Part shown: piece by piece, positions 10,955-24,100 of the stretch | Layout: each line of letters begins with the position of its first letter | How positions within the stretch are numbered: position 1 is the first letter of the stretch | Assembly: GCA_030765065.1 (NCBI GenBank) | Contig: CM060988.1 | Coordinates: 178,973,065-179,037,064, forward strand | Source: Deroplatys truncata | Taxonomy: Eukaryota > Arthropoda > Insecta > Mantodea > Mantidae | Reading direction: 5' to 3' | Length of the DNA stretch: 64,000 nt | The notes under the pieces: model-generated | Database searches by the model: none | What the model saw: the letters and a program-made list of their open reading frames with translations, nothing else | Told to the model about the DNA's origin: nothing | Position numbers and translations under genes: made by a program

Positions 10955-11300
10955 AAAAACATGATGTGTTACATTCACATGACTTTCCGTATCCTCTTTC
11001 GCTTATTGGTGGGTATACAAATTATTCTTACGAAAGTGTATTTTCCTAACTACTTCTTAATCAAGCTAAAACTATCCGGAAATAGACGCTATATACTGGG
11101 CTTAAAATGCTACGTTCTTTGCGTGATATCACGGGAAACAATTGGATATCGAAAGGACATGAAAAGTATGACAAAAGCATTGAATAATTCAAACTATTAA
11201 TAACGGATATCTGAGAAATAGTTGATACCACAAAAAGCTTATTTGAAATAAATTGTGTGTTTTAAAAGGTCTATAATTTTTGTGTCATGCATTTTAGTAT
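10955..11300 (-). repeat. ACT repeat, truncated variant
   Basis: Starts with GATGTGTTACATTCACATGA and a GACTTTCCGTATCCTC block, the minus-strand form of the family's distal end. It contains GGATATCTGAGAAATAGTTG and a TTTTAAAAGG block, but the proximal half with the microsatellite is absent. Confidence 0.6.
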
Positions 11301-11377
11301 ATCGCTTAACGTTTCTAGGGAATAGTTACCCCGAAAGGAGATCTAACCTACAAACTACAACTTGTTGGGAATATGAA

Positions 11378-12207
11378 AAATCTGATGTGTTATACTCACA
11401 TGACTTTCTCTACTCTTATACAAACTATTTTTACAAAAGCTTATTCTCCATATGCTTCATGCTAATCGAGATGTTAATCTTATTGCTGATCTTCTTGTAG
11501 ATGCAAGGGGAATTGGTAGGCTTTAAGCGATAGTCAAATATTTTAAGAGCTGGTTGCTATGTCGAGTATTCCATTCTCTTTGTATTACCAGGACAAAAAG
11601 AAAAAATGAATAACGAATTTGAGAAAAAGTATAAGTATTGGAAAATTTAATGGAATAACAAGCAATATCTCGAAAATGGTTCACCCAACAACAAAAAAGT
11701 ATTTGACATAAATTGTGTATTTTAAGGCGATCTACATTTATTCTGTAGTAAACGTTTGTCTATCTCTTATGGTTTACCACTTATGCAAAAGTCATTCACA
11801 ATGAAGAATACTTTTGGGGACCTTCGAGATATACATTTCATTTGTCATTAAAACATCAAAAACATATGATTTTTTAATCAAAATCGTTAGAACCATTTTT
11901 GAGAAAATTAAAATTTTCGAAAAATGTTGCATGTAAAGGGTAATCCGAGGTGGGGCGATTTTCTTTAAAACCTTAGTGTCGCATCTCTGGAAGATACTGA
12001 GCCTAAAACCAAGTTTGGTGTTTATCCGACTGTTCGTTTCTGAGTTATGCTGTTCACAGACACACACACTGACATGTTTCCAAACATTGCTTTTTTTGGA
12101 TTCAGGGGGTCTCAAAACATTTATTTCCGGTGAAATATCGGTATAGAATTTTTGGGTGGAATAAAATACTTTACCTACTTACTATACGTAGTAGAGAAAG
12201 TAAAAAT
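11378..12207 (-). repeat. ACT repeat, near-complete copy
   Basis: Runs from GATGTGTTATACTCACATGA to ACGTAGTAGAGAAAGTAAAA in the reverse of the plus-strand consensus. Includes the GTATAAGTATTGGAAAATTT block, the CAAGTTTGGTGTTTATCCGA block and a short CA microsatellite near 12060. The predicted ORFs inside it are not conserved between copies. Confidence 0.75.
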
Positions 12208-12825
12208 GAATAACGAATTTGAGAAAAAGTATAAGTATTGGAAAATTTAAGGGAATAACAAGCAATATCTCGAAAATGGTTCACCCAACAAAAAGAATGT
12301 ATATGACATAAATTGTGTATTTTAACGCGATCTACATTTTTGTGTAGTAAAATTTTGTCTATCTCTTATGGTTTACCAGTTATGCAAAAGTCTTTCACAA
12401 TGAAGAATACTTTTCGAGACATTGCCAGAAAACTCGAGAATATACATTTTATTTGTCATGAAAATATCTTAAACATATATTTTATTCAAAATCGTTGGGC
12501 CATTTTTGAGAAAAATAAAATTTTCGAAAAATGTTCCATGTAAATGGTAGTCTGGGGTGGGAGTATTTTCTTGAAAACCTTCGTGTCGCATCTCCGGAAG
12601 ATATTGAACCTAAATACCAAGTTTGGTGTTTATCCGACTGTTCGTTTCTGAGTTATGCTGTTCACAGACAGACACACACACACACACACACACGGACATG
12701 TTTCCAAAAAAAATTTGATTCAGGGGGTCTCAAAACATATATTTCCGGTGAAATCTCGGTATCGAATTTTTGGGTGGAATACAATACTTCCCCTACTTAC
12801 TATACGTAGTAGAGAAAGTAAAAAT
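12208..12825 (-). repeat. ACT repeat, tandem partial copy (about 600-bp duplication)
   Basis: The bases from 12206 repeat those from 11606 at an offset of exactly 600 (TGAATAACGAATTTGAGAAA at both), and both halves end in ACGTAGTAGAGAAAGTAAAA. This indicates a segmental tandem duplication of most of the preceding repeat rather than an independent insertion. The CA microsatellite is longer here (about 12668-12694). Confidence 0.8.
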
Positions 12826-13193
12826 CTTTGAACCAGATTAGTAAAGGATTGCATCGTGTGGGAGTATTTTGAGTGTATAAAAGTGCTTAAACAAAGTTTG
12901 CGAGAATACAAGGCTTAAAGTTTGGGAGTGCTTATTAATAAACATGCGCGCGTCCATTTTAGCTTCAATTAATAGATATTTTAAATGCGTTAAGTGAAAA
13001 AGTTTACTGTTTTCTTAAAACTTAGAATTTAGCCTATTTTATTATGAAACAATTTAATGTTTTTCATTTCTAATATTTTTAGCACTACATTTCGTCAACA
13101 TTGAACTGTAATTAAAGCTAAAATTAATATTCCTAAAAATACTAATATTAAATTATATTCATATGAAAATTTAATGAATCCTAATGTTGCAAC
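12826..13193. other. AT-rich spacer
   Basis: No gene or recognised repeat. Confidence 0.45.
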
Positions 13194-13195
13194 TA

Positions 13196-14525
13196 CAGGG
13201 TGATTTATGAAGAACTGACACATGTATTTCTTTAATTACTCTGTTCGAAATGCACTCAATGCCCCAATTTTAGCATCAAATTAAGCACGATGTTCTGGAG
13301 TTTCGATTGTTTGACACTAGAGCGCAGATGTTCATGTTTTATTCGTAATTGTTACTTTTATTGTCAGCAACTGTTTTCAAGACTTTGTTCTGGTCAACGT
13401 GAGAATGGAGCACACATAAAATGAATGGATCTTCCTTGTAAAGCATTACTCAATTACGAATTCAATTATAGCTACTCAAAGGGCATACCAGAGGGAATTT
13501 GGTGTTCGGAATCCAACCGCAAAGAAACACAGTACTGGGACTGACAAACAAATTGGAAACAACCGGATCTCTGGTGAGTGAAAAAGGAAAAAGTCGTTCA
13601 TTTAGGCTTCCCACGGTTGTTGTTGACGCAAGAGCACGACTGGATCAGTCACCCAAAAATCATTAAGATGTTTGTCGCAAGAGACAGGGTACAGCTACTC
13701 GATGTGTCAGAGAGCTGTGAAAAGTGCAGGCCTAAAGCCGTATAGGATTACGGTTGTCCATCAGTTACAGGAACCAGATTAGGATAGACGACTGAATTAT
13801 TGTCGTTGGTTTCAGGCGTTTATTGTGCATTACATGGTTCACAGATGAAGCATGTTTCCATTTATCCGGCTATGTGACCTCAAATAACTCACGCTATTGG
13901 GCCAGCGAAAATCCACATGTTATTCATGTAGCACCTATGCACCCGATTAAAATCGAAGTTTGGTGCGCAGTATACGCACAGAGAATATTGGGAACAAATG
14001 TTTTAAAACAAGTGAACACTGCAGAGTACTGACGGATTTTCATTGAGTTTGCTGAGCAACTAGACGATGTAGAGCTGAGTCAAGGATATTTTCAGCAGGA
14101 CGGCGCTACATGCCATACATCAAATGAATGCATGGCGTTAAATGCAAGTTTCTTTGACGACCGGACAATTTCCAAGAACCTGTGGCCACCGAGATCTCCG
14201 GATTTGACATCGCCGGAGTTCTTACTATAGGGTTACTTAAAAGACAGTGTTTATGCCACACATCCTCAGACATTGGACGATCTGAAGCACAACATTACAC
14301 AGAAGATTCAAGCTACTGACAATAGAGTCCTCCAACGAGTGGCCAATAACATGGAACGTGTTGAATTGTGCCTTATGCAGAACGGAGGACATTTTCAACG
14401 TTTGCTATAGAAGTAAATAATCTCTCAAAATTTCTCTGCATTTCAGGTATAATAATTTGAGGTAGTATAACTCGTTTTGAAACAATTAAAGAAATAAATG
14501 TGTCAATTCTTCATAAATCACCCTG
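13196..14525 (+). mobile_element. DUF4817-type IS630/Tc1/mariner element with TIRs and TA duplication
   Basis: The left end reads CAGGGTGATTTATGAAGAAC and the right end, read inward, CAGGGTGATTTATGAAGAAT. The similarity extends about 40 bp through GACACATGTATTTCTTTAAT. TA at 13194-13195 and 14526-14527 is the target duplication. At 1330 bp it is full length for such elements. Confidence 0.9.
13407..14410 (+). pseudogene. DUF4817-type transposase, multiple frameshifts and stops
   Basis: An N-terminal piece reads QREFGVRNPTAKKH, the DUF4817/helix-turn-helix hallmark. A middle piece gives KPYRITVVHQLQ and then, at 13823-14032, an open stretch with WFTDEACFHLSGYV (first catalytic D) and ENPHVIHVAPMHPIKIEVWC. 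After a stop, YFQQDGATCHTS (second D, about 14090-14125) and PPRSPDLTSPEFLL (third acidic position, here E, about 14190-14225) follow. The end is NGGHFQRLL and a stop at 14408. At least three stops or frameshifts break it. Confidence 0.85.
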
Positions 14526-14527
14526 TA

Positions 14528-15179
14528 GAATTCTAAAAGCTGCTTAAAATTTCACAGAAGCATTATCTTAATATGCAATTTGGAATGTTTACCTCAGTGA
14601 CGCAATGTAGTGAACTGGTATTGGTTGAGAATGTTGGAAATAATATTGCAATTGCCGAACCAGTTTTCAGAATTCCTACTACTGCGAGTCTCAACGTTTA
14701 CTGTAATTAGCAAGAAGAGAATCGATTTAACAGCCATTTCTGAAACAAAAGGCATGTGGACGAGTTTTAAAACAATCAGTAGGTTCAGAAAGACTGCCTC
14801 TCTCTCCCCCATCAAAGAGAATAAGGTTTACTTTCTAGTTGTGCTAAAAAGTTTGTCCAGCCACCGCTGGCTGTATTTGCTGATTGCAGCTCTTTGATGT
14901 TTGTTTGTTTGTTGCAAAACAATGCCATCAAATGGTTTTACACTTTGACACAGGGAATATCTAAACACTGCCATTTACGAGTCTGTTCCTTGTACGCTTT
15001 ACATAGCCAGTTGCCATAGCAACCACACAGACGGTTCTCCCGTCTCGTTTCCTGCTCTGTACTGGCTCAATTGCTCGGCTCGCTTGCATTAAGATGGGAA
15101 ACACTCACACGACTTTCTCTATCCATAGCAATTTCCCATATATCCGTAATACATTAAGACTATTTACATAAAAGTTGGA
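14528..15179. other. unassigned sequence
   Basis: No recognisable coding region or repeat. The small ORFs at 14594-14897 overlap on opposite strands and show no motif. Confidence 0.4.
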
Positions 15180-15675
15180 TCTTCAATCTCAGGCGGGAAC
15201 GTCCGTGACCCGCATTCGGGAGGTCGTGTATTCGATTTCCGCGGTCGAATGCTGGGGAGTTCCATTAAATCCCCCGAATTTCCTGTCCCTCCATTTCACC
15301 ACCATTCTCATTTCACTTCATCTTTCATCTGCATGGTCTGTTTCACGGTTGAAAGTGTCGAGAAAGTCTCCGGGGAAAAGGATGCTCTATGTAACCCTTC
15401 GTCCCTCGCGGCGGTCTCCGACTCCCGAACCCCCCAGTGGGATGTGCAAGCCTGCAGAGGGAAAGGGGAGACGGGTGCACCAGTTACCATCCGGGAGTTT
15501 CAATCTGTAAAAGGTAAGGACCCCGCCCTCTGCCCTGTCGTGCCTCCTGGTTCGGTCGCCCTCCGTATCCTCTCACCCCATCTTGCCGCGGGCGCACCGT
15601 CAGGGGCTTCAGGCACAACAGATCTTGTAGGTCGAGGTATTGAAACCCCCCGTACCTACACCTACTCCTACTAGC
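15180..15675 (+). repeat. SINE-B copy
   Basis: Head with GGGAACGTCCGTGACCCGCA and GGAGGTCGTGTATTCGATTT (B-box), then the family body (CCTCCATTTCACCACCATTC; GGGAAAAGGATGCTCTATGT; AGTTTCAATCTGTAAAAGGT). The A-box part of the head is truncated compared with the copy at 9850. It ends in CCTACACCTACTCCTACTAG. Confidence 0.7.
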
Positions 15676-15802
15676 TGTTAAACGTTAAGCAACAGATGAA
15701 AACCACTAACAAGAAATGTATATCTCTTTAAAACACACAGCAAACTTCAAATAAACGTTCTGTAACAACGCTATCTGCTGTTATTAGTTTAAATGTTTGT
15801 TA

Positions 15803-16718
15803 TCTTAACTTTCTCACTAAGTCGAGGGAGCATTGCACTCTACACAAAAATTCAATATAGAGAATTCACAGGAAGTACAACTTTTAAGATACTTAAATCC
15901 CAACCAAAAGGTATGCATGCCACTATGTCTGCCTCTGGACACCATAACTCGAAAACGAAATGCCGTTTAATTACCAAACTTGGTAGTTAAGTTCAGCAAT
16001 TTTCAAGAATACAGTACAAAGGTTTTCAAGAAAATCCCCCACCCCAGATTACCCTTTACTTGGAACATTTTTCGAAAATTTTAATTTTCTCAAAGATGGC
16101 TCTAACGATTTTGATTAAAATATCATATGTTTAAGATATTTTCATGACAAATGAAATTTATATCTTGAATTTTCTGGGAATGTCACCAAAAGTACTCTTC
16201 ATTGTGAACGGCTTTTGCGTAACTGGTAAACCATACGAGATAGACAAAACTTTACTACACAAAAATGTAGTTCGCTTTAAAATACACAATTTATATCATA
16301 TGCTTTATTTGTTGAGTGAACCATTTTCGAGATATTGCTTGTTATTCCCTTAAATTTTTCAATGCTTATTTTCTCAAATGGAATTCGTTATTCATTTTTT
16401 TGTCTTGGATATGCAAAGAGTATTAATCTGTGGCAAAGGGAATGGTGCTGCACCTAGCAACCAGCTATTAAGAGATATGTATATGCTTATATTGCCCTTG
16501 CAAATACAAAACAAGGGGAACATAGTATACCTTAAGCGATAGTCAAATATTTTTATAACTGTCGCTATGTGTAAAATGTAACTCTCTTTGCATGTCAAAA
16601 GATCGTTTCTGTAAATGTTTATCTCGATTAATATGAAATAGATGGAGAATAAGGGTTTGTAAAAATAGTTTGTACAAGAGTAGAGAAAGTCATGTGAGTG
16701 TAACACATCAGAATTTTA
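15803..16718 (+). repeat. ACT repeat, near-complete copy
   Basis: Starts ACTTTCTCACTAAGTCGAGG and ends GTGAGTGTAACACATCAGAA. Internal landmarks occur in order: ACCAAACTTGGTAGTTAAGT, GATAGACAAAACTTTACTAC and GATTAATATGAAATAGATGG. It lacks the TG microsatellite. The 80 bp before it resemble the divergent variant type. Confidence 0.75.
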
Positions 16719-16937
16719 ACGTAGTCCGCTTGCTTCTCAATACACATGGTCCATCGTTCACAAGCTTTCTGACGCCCTCAGAGAAAAAAAGGTTTTCAGT
16801 TGAACAGCAAATTATGTATGCGCCGCTTCCTTCAGTTCTTGGTCTGTGGTGAATCAAGGCCCCTTATGGCATTTTTAAGTGAACCAAAACAGATATGGTC
16901 TACCACTTCATCGACAGTCGATCTTCAGTTGTCTGAA

Positions 16938-17210
16938 TCAGGATATGGCCTTGCTCAATGTTGTGTTCACTAGTGGATATGGATGGTGTCCTGCTCTTTC
17001 CTCGTCTTTCACAGTTGTCCGACCATTTTTTAACTTTTTAATCCATTTCGTACACATTTCACCAGGGTAAACATTGCTCTCATATTGTACGAGAACTCTC
17101 CAATGGATTTCGTCTCCTGGTACACCTTCAGACGACGAAAAACGGATAACTGCACGCTGTTCTTCTTTGGTGTAAACGGTGAGGGGTGCAGCATCTTTAT
17201 GCGATAACAA
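16938..17210 (-). pseudogene. mariner-type transposase N-terminal fragment
   Basis: On the minus strand the frame reads YTKEEQRAVIRF, then EGVPGDEIHWRVLVQYESNV, MCTKWIKKLKNGRTTVKDEE and RAGH. This is the first helix-turn-helix and linker of the mariner subgroup found in SETMAR-like insect proteins, where the linker normally ends AGRPST. The frame degenerates after RAGHHPYP, and no catalytic domain or terminal repeats are visible. The 90 residues upstream in the same open frame have no match to the family. Confidence 0.7.
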
Positions 17211-17639
17211 TGCAACGATCATTGGAGAGATAACGGTGAAACATTCCACAAGCGGAGACAAAAGGAACATGTCGACGTGCTCGCACACAAACGGTACAGC
17301 CAAGCTACAAAAAATTAAAAATAGCGTGCAGATACTTATCGACTTACCCTCGCATAGAACTGATAAAACAGTAGAAATAGACAAAAAAGTACTACACAAA
17401 AAATATAAATATCTTGAAACCACACAATTTACAAGATATCCTTTGTTATTTGTTTGAACCCTTTATATTTTGAAGTGGTCGTCATTAAGATTTTTTCGCG
17501 ATATGTTAAAGGATGGTGAAATTTCATGGTCATATACAACGAAACGCATAACGCAATGTTTCTCTAAACGTGTTTTCTTCTTAAACAGTTATAGAAGAAA
17601 ACAATCAAACCTACAAACAATCCTCTTTGTAGAATTGGA
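17211..17639. other. unassigned, with a short ACT-repeat scrap
   Basis: GACAAAAAAGTACTACACAA (about 17380) and ACACAATTTACAAGATATCC (about 17423) echo the middle of the ACT repeat in plus orientation. The rest is unassigned. Confidence 0.4.
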
Positions 17640-18185
17640 TTAGATTGACTACGGAGAAGAGTCGGCACCGATTAAGAGTGGATATTGTACCGGCGTCCCG
17701 AATGAGGCGAGAGGAGACACCAGGAGGCCGGATCCAGCAGCGAAGACACAGCAATGATAGGATCGGTAATTTTCCAGATAGAGACACCCCGGCATACGGA
17801 CAGGCAAACACCGGATCCCACTCCACACACAGGGGGTCCAATGCCACTCAAAGCGGGTTCCAATACCTGACAGCCAGCCGAAAGCCGAGGGTAAGAGAAA
17901 ATCACAAAGAGAATCCTTCTCCCCCGCCACGCTGCACCGAAACACAATCACAGACACTTCCGACCCTGAAAGAGCCCAACGGAATAAAGGATGAATGAAA
18001 TGAAGAATGGAAGAAATGAAGGACAGGAAATTCTGAGGCTGAAAGAAAGCGCTCCAGCATTCACGTAACGACCCGGGAAAACCCCGAAAGACCCATGAGT
18101 TAGAGTACAAGGATCGGGGATCAAAGCCTGGACCTCCTGAATGCGGGCAACAGACGAGGTTGCGTGAGCCATCCCGCTCGGCCCT
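17640..18185 (-). repeat. SINE-B copy abutting the 76-bp satellite
   Basis: In minus orientation the head reads GAGCGGGATGGCTCACGCAA and GGAGGTCCAGGCTTTGATCC (B-box, about 18140), then TTTCGGGGTTTTCCCGGGTC and the GC-rich body down to about 17645. It is better preserved than the other SINE-B copies, and its body contains long but motif-free open frames on both strands. The satellite begins a few bases beyond its head, so the satellite arose in or invaded this SINE context. Confidence 0.7.
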
Positions 18186-18189
18186 CTTT

Positions 18190-21100
18190 GTAGGACTTAC
18201 AAGCGAATACCTTGGGTCAGTAGACTGTCGAGGAGCAAGCAAACTCTGGATCATAGCACATCCAGAATGGGTGACCACCTCAATGTCTTGGGTCAGTAGA
18301 CTGTCGAGGAGCAAACAAACCCTGGATCAGAGAACATCCAGGATGAGTGATCGCCCAATGTCTTGGGTGAGTAGACTGTCGAGGAGCAACAAAAACCCTG
18401 GATCATAGCACATCCAGAATGGGTGACCACCTCAATGTCTTGGATCAGTAGACTGTCGAGGAGCAAACAAACTCTGGATCATAGAACATCCAGGATGAGT
18501 GATCGCCCAATGTCTTGGGTGAGTAGACTGTCCAGGAGCAAACAAACCCTGGATCATAGAACATCCAGAATGGGTGACCACCTCAATGTCTTGGGTCAGT
18601 AGACTGTCGAGGAGCAAACAAACCCTGGATCATAGAACATCCAGGATGAGTGATCGCCCAATGCCATGGGTGAGTAGACTGTCGAGGAGCAACAAAAACC
18701 CTGGATCATAGCACATCCAGAATGGGTGACCACCTCAATGTCTTGGTTCAGTAGACTGTCGAGGAGCAAACAAACCCTGGATCATAGAACATCCAGGATG
18801 AGTGATCGCCCAATGTCTTGGGTGAGTAGACTGTCGAGGAGCAACAAAAACCCTGGATCACAGCACATCCAGAATGGGTGACCACCTCAATGTCTTGGAT
18901 CAGTAGACTGTCGAGGAGCAAACAAGCTCTGGATCATAGAACATCCAGGATGAGTGATCGCCCAATGTCTTGGGTGAGTAGACTGTCCAGGAGCAAACAA
19001 ACCCTGGATCATAGAACATCCAGAATGGGTGACCACCTCAATGTCTTGGGTCAGTAGACTGTCGAGGAGCAAACAAACCCTGGATCATAGAACATCCAGG
19101 ATGAGTGATCGCCCAATGTCTTGGGTGAGTAGACTGTCGAGGAGCAACAAAAACCCTGGATCATAGCACATCCAGAATGGGTGACCACCTCAATGTCTTG
19201 GGTCAGTAGACTGTCGAGGAGCAAACAAACCCTGGATCATAGAACATACAGGATGAGTGATCGCACCAAGTCTTGGGTGAGTAGCCCGTCGAGGAGCAAC
19301 AAAAACCCTGGATCATAGCACATCCAGGATAAGAGATCACCTCAATATCTTGGGTCAGTAGCCTGTCGAGGAACAAGCAAACTCTGGATCATAGCACATC
19401 CAGAATGGGTGATCACCTCAATGTCTTGGGTCAGTAGGCTGTCAAGGAGCAAGCAAACCCTGGATCATAGCACATCTAGAATGGGTGATCACCTCAATGT
19501 CTTCGGTCAATAGGCTGTCAAGGAGCAAGCAAACTCTGGATCATAGCACATCCAGGATGGGTGATCAGTCCAATGTCTTGGGTCAGTAGACTGTCGAGGT
19601 GCAAGCAAATCCTGGATCATAGCACATCCAGGATGAGTGATCACCTCAATGCCTTGGGTCAGTAGACTGTCGAGGAGCAAACAAACCCTGGCTCATAGCA
19701 CATCCAGGATGAGTGATCACCTCAATGTCTTGTGTCAGTAGACTGTCGAGGAGCAAGCAAACCCTGGATCATAGCACATCCAGAATGGGTGATCACCTCA
19801 ATGTCTTGGGTCAGTAGGCTGTCAAAGAGCAAGCAAACTCTGGATCATAGCACATCCAGGATGGGTGATCAGTCCAATGTCTTGGGTCAGTAGACTGTCG
19901 AGGAGCAAGGAAATCCTGGATCATAGCACATCCAGGATGAGTGATCACCTCAATGTCTTGGGTCAGTAGACTGTCGAGGAGCAAACAAACCCTGGATCAT
20001 AGAACATCCAGGATGAGTGATCACCTCAATGTCTTGTGTCAGTAGACTGTCGAGGAGCAAGCAAACCCTGGATCATAGCACATCCAGGATGAGTGATCAC
20101 CTCAATGTCTTTGGTCAGTAGCCTGTCGAGGAGCAAGCAAACTCTGGATCATAGCACATCCAGAATGGGTGATCACCTCAATGTCTTGGGTCAGTAGACT
20201 GTCGAGGAGCAAGCAAACTCTGGAACATAGCACATCCAGGATAGGTGATCAGTCCAAAGTCTTGGGTCAGTAGACTGTCGAGGAGCAAGCAAATTCTGGA
20301 TCATAGCACATCCAGGATGAGTGATCACCTCAATGTCTTGGGTCAGTAGACTGTCGAGGCGCAAGCAAACTCTGGATCATAGCACATCCAGGATGAGTGA
20401 TCACCTCAATGTCTTGGATCAGTAGCCTGTCGAGGAGCAAGCAAACACTAGATCATAGCACATCCAGGACGGGTGATCACCTCAAAGTCTTGGGTCAGTA
20501 GGCTATCGAGGAGCAAGCAAACCCTGGATCATAGCACATCCGGGATGAATGATCACCTCAATGTCTTGGGTCAGTAGACTGTCGAGGAGCAAGCAAACCC
20601 TGGATCATAGCACATCCAGGATGAGTGATCACCTCAATGTCTTGGGTCAGTAGACTGTGGAGTAGCAAGCAAACACTGGATCATAGCACATCCAGGATGG
20701 GTGATCACCACAATGTCTTGGGTCAGTAGAGTGTGGAGTAGCAAGCAAACTCTGGATCATAGCACATCCAGGATGGGTGATCACCTCAATGTCTTGCATC
20801 AGTAGACTGTTGAGTAGCAAGCAAACCCTCGATCATAGCACAACCAGAATGAGTGATCACCTCAATGTCTTGGGTCAGTAGACAGTCGTGTAGCAAGCAA
20901 ACCCTGGATCATAGCACATCCAGGATGAGTGATCACCTCAATGCCTTGTGTCAGTAGATTGTCGAGGAGCAAGCAAACTCTGGATCATATCACATCCAGG
21001 ATGACTGATCATCTCAATGTCTTGGGTCAGTAGACTGTCGAGGAGCAAGCAAACTCTGGATCATAGAACATCTAGGATGAGTGATCATCTCAATGTCTTG

Positions 21101-24100
21101 GGTCAGTAGACTGTCGAGGAGCAAACAAACTCTGGATCATATCACATCCAGTATGAGTGATCATCTCAATGTCTTGGGTCAGTAGACTCTCGAGGACCAA
21201 ACAATCCCTGGATCATAGAACATCTAGGATGAGTGATCACCTCAATGTCTTGGGTCAGTAGACTGTCGAGGAGCAAACAAACCCTGGATCATAGAACATC
21301 CAGGATGAGTGATCACCTCAATGTCTTGGGTCAGTAGACTGCCGAGGACCAAACAAACCCTGGATCATAGAACATCCAGGATGAGTGATCGCCTCAATGT
21401 CTTGGGTCAGTAGACTGTCGAGGAGTAAACAAACCTTGGATCATCCAGGATGAGTGATCACCTCAATGTCTTGGGTCAGTAGCCTGTCAAAGAGCAAGCA
21501 AACTCTCGATCATAGCACATCCAGGATGGGTAATCACCTCAATGTCTTGGGTCAGTAGACTGTCAAGGAGCAAGCAAACTCTAGATCATAGCACATCCAG
21601 GATGGGTGATCAGTCCAATGTCTTGGGTAAGTAGACTGTCGAGGAGCAAGCAAACTCTGGATCATAGCACATCCAGGATGGGTGATAGGTCCAATGACTT
21701 AGGTCAGTAGACTGTCGAGGAGCAAGCAAATTCTGGATCATAGCACATCCAGGATGAGTGATCACCTCAATGTCCTGGGTCAATAGACTGTCGAGGCGCA
21801 AGCAAACTCTGGATCATAGCATATCCAGGATGAGTGATCACCTCAATGTCTTGGATCAGTAGCCTGTCGAGGAGCAAGCAAACTCTAGATCATAGCACAT
21901 CCAGGACGGGTAATCACCTCAATGTCTTGGGTCAGTAGACTGTCGAGGCGCAAGCAAACTCTGGATCATAGCACATCCAGGATGAGTGATCACCTCAATG
22001 TCTTGGATCAGTAGCCTGTCGAGGAGCAAGCAAACTCTGAATCATAGCACACCCAGGACGGGTGATCACCTCAATGTCTTCCGTCAGTAGACTATCGAGG
22101 AGCAAGCAAACCCTGGATCATAGCACATCCAGGATGAGTGATCACCTCAATGTCTTGGGTCAGTAGACTGTCGAAGAGCAAGCAAACCGTGGATCATAGC
22201 ACATCCAGGATGGGTGATTACCTCAATGTCTTTCTGTCAGTAGACTGTGGAGTAGCAAGCAAACCCTGGATCATAGCACATCCAGGATGAGTGATCACCT
22301 CAATGTCTTGGGTCAATAGACAGTCGAGTAGCAAGCAAACCCTGGATCATATCACATCCAGGATGAGTGATCATCTCAATGTCTTGGGTCAGTAGACTGT
22401 CGAGGAGCAAACAAACCCTGGAACATAGCACATCCAGTATGAGTGATCACCTCAATGTCTTGGGTCAGTAGACTTTCAAGGATCAAACAAACCCTGGATC
22501 ATAGCACATCCAGGATGAGTGATCACCTCAATATCTTGGGTCAGTAGCCTGTCGAGGAGCAAGCAAACTCTGGGTCATAGCACATCCAGAATGGGTGATC
22601 ACCTCAATGTCTTGGGTCAGTAGACTTTTGAGGAGCAAGCAAACCCTGGATCATAGAACATCTAGGATGAGTGATCACCTCAATGTCTTGGGTCAGTAGC
22701 CTGTCGAGGAGCAAGCAAACTCTGGATCATAACACATCCAGGATGAGTGATCACCTCAACGTCTTGGGTCAGTAGACTTTCGAGGAGCAAGGAAACTGTG
22801 GATCATAGCACATCCAGGATGAGTGATCACCTCAACGTCTTGGGTCAGTAGACTGTCGAGGACCAAGTAAACCCTGGATCATAGAACATCTAGGATGAGT
22901 GATCACCTCAACGTCTTGGGTCAGTAGACTTTCGAGGAGCAAGGAAACTGTGGATCATAGCACATCCAGGATGAGTGATCACCTCACTATCTTGGGTCAG
23001 TAGACTGTCGAGGACCAAGCAAACCCTGGATCATAGAACATCTAGGATGAGTGATCACCTCAATGTCTTGGGTCAGTAGACTGTCGAGGAGCAAACAAAC
23101 CCTGGATCATAGAACATCCAGGATGAATGATCGCCTCAATGTCTTGGGTCAGTAGACTGTCCAGGAGCAAACAAACCCTGGATCATAGCACATCCGGGAT
23201 GAGTGATCACCACAATGTCTTGGGTCAGTAGCCTGTCGAGGAGCAAGCAAACTCTGGATCATAGCACATCCAGGATGGATGATCACCTCAATGTCTTGGG
23301 TCAGTAGACTGTCGATGAGCAAGCAAACTCTGGATCATAGCACATCCAGGATGGGTGATCAGTCCAATGTCTTGGGTCAGTAGACTGTCGAGGAGCAAGA
23401 AAATTCTGGATCATAGCACATCCAGAATGAGTGATCATCTCAATGTCTTGGGTCAGTAGACTGTCGAGTAGCAAGCAAACCCTGGATAATAACACATCCA
23501 GGATGAGTGATCACCTCAATGTCTTCGGTCAGTAGACTGTCGAGTAGCAAGCAAACCCTGGATCATAACACATCCAGGATGAGTGATCACCTCAATGTCT
23601 TGGGTCAGTAGACTGTCGAGGAACAAGCAAACTCTGGATCATAACACATCCAGGATGAGTGATCACCTCAATGTCTTGGGTCAGTAGACTGTCGAGGAGC
23701 AAGCAAACCCTGGATAATAACACATCCAGGATGAGTGATCACCTCAATGTCTTGGGTCAGTAGACTGTCGAGTAGCAAGCAAACCCTGGATCATAACACA
23801 TCCAGGATGAGTGATCACCTCAATGTCTTGGGTCAGTAGACTGTCGAGGAGCAAGCAAACTCTGGATCATAACACATCCAGGATGAGTGATCACCTCAAT
23901 GTCTTGGGTCAGTAGACTGTCTAGTAGCAAGCAAACCCTGGATCATAACACATCCAGGATGAGTGATCACCTCAATGTCTTGGGTCAGTAGACTGTTGAG
24001 GAGCAAGCAAACTCTGGATCATAACACATCCAGGATGACTGATCATCTCAATGTCTTGGGTCAGTAGACTGTCGAGGAGCAAGCAAACTCTGGATCATAG

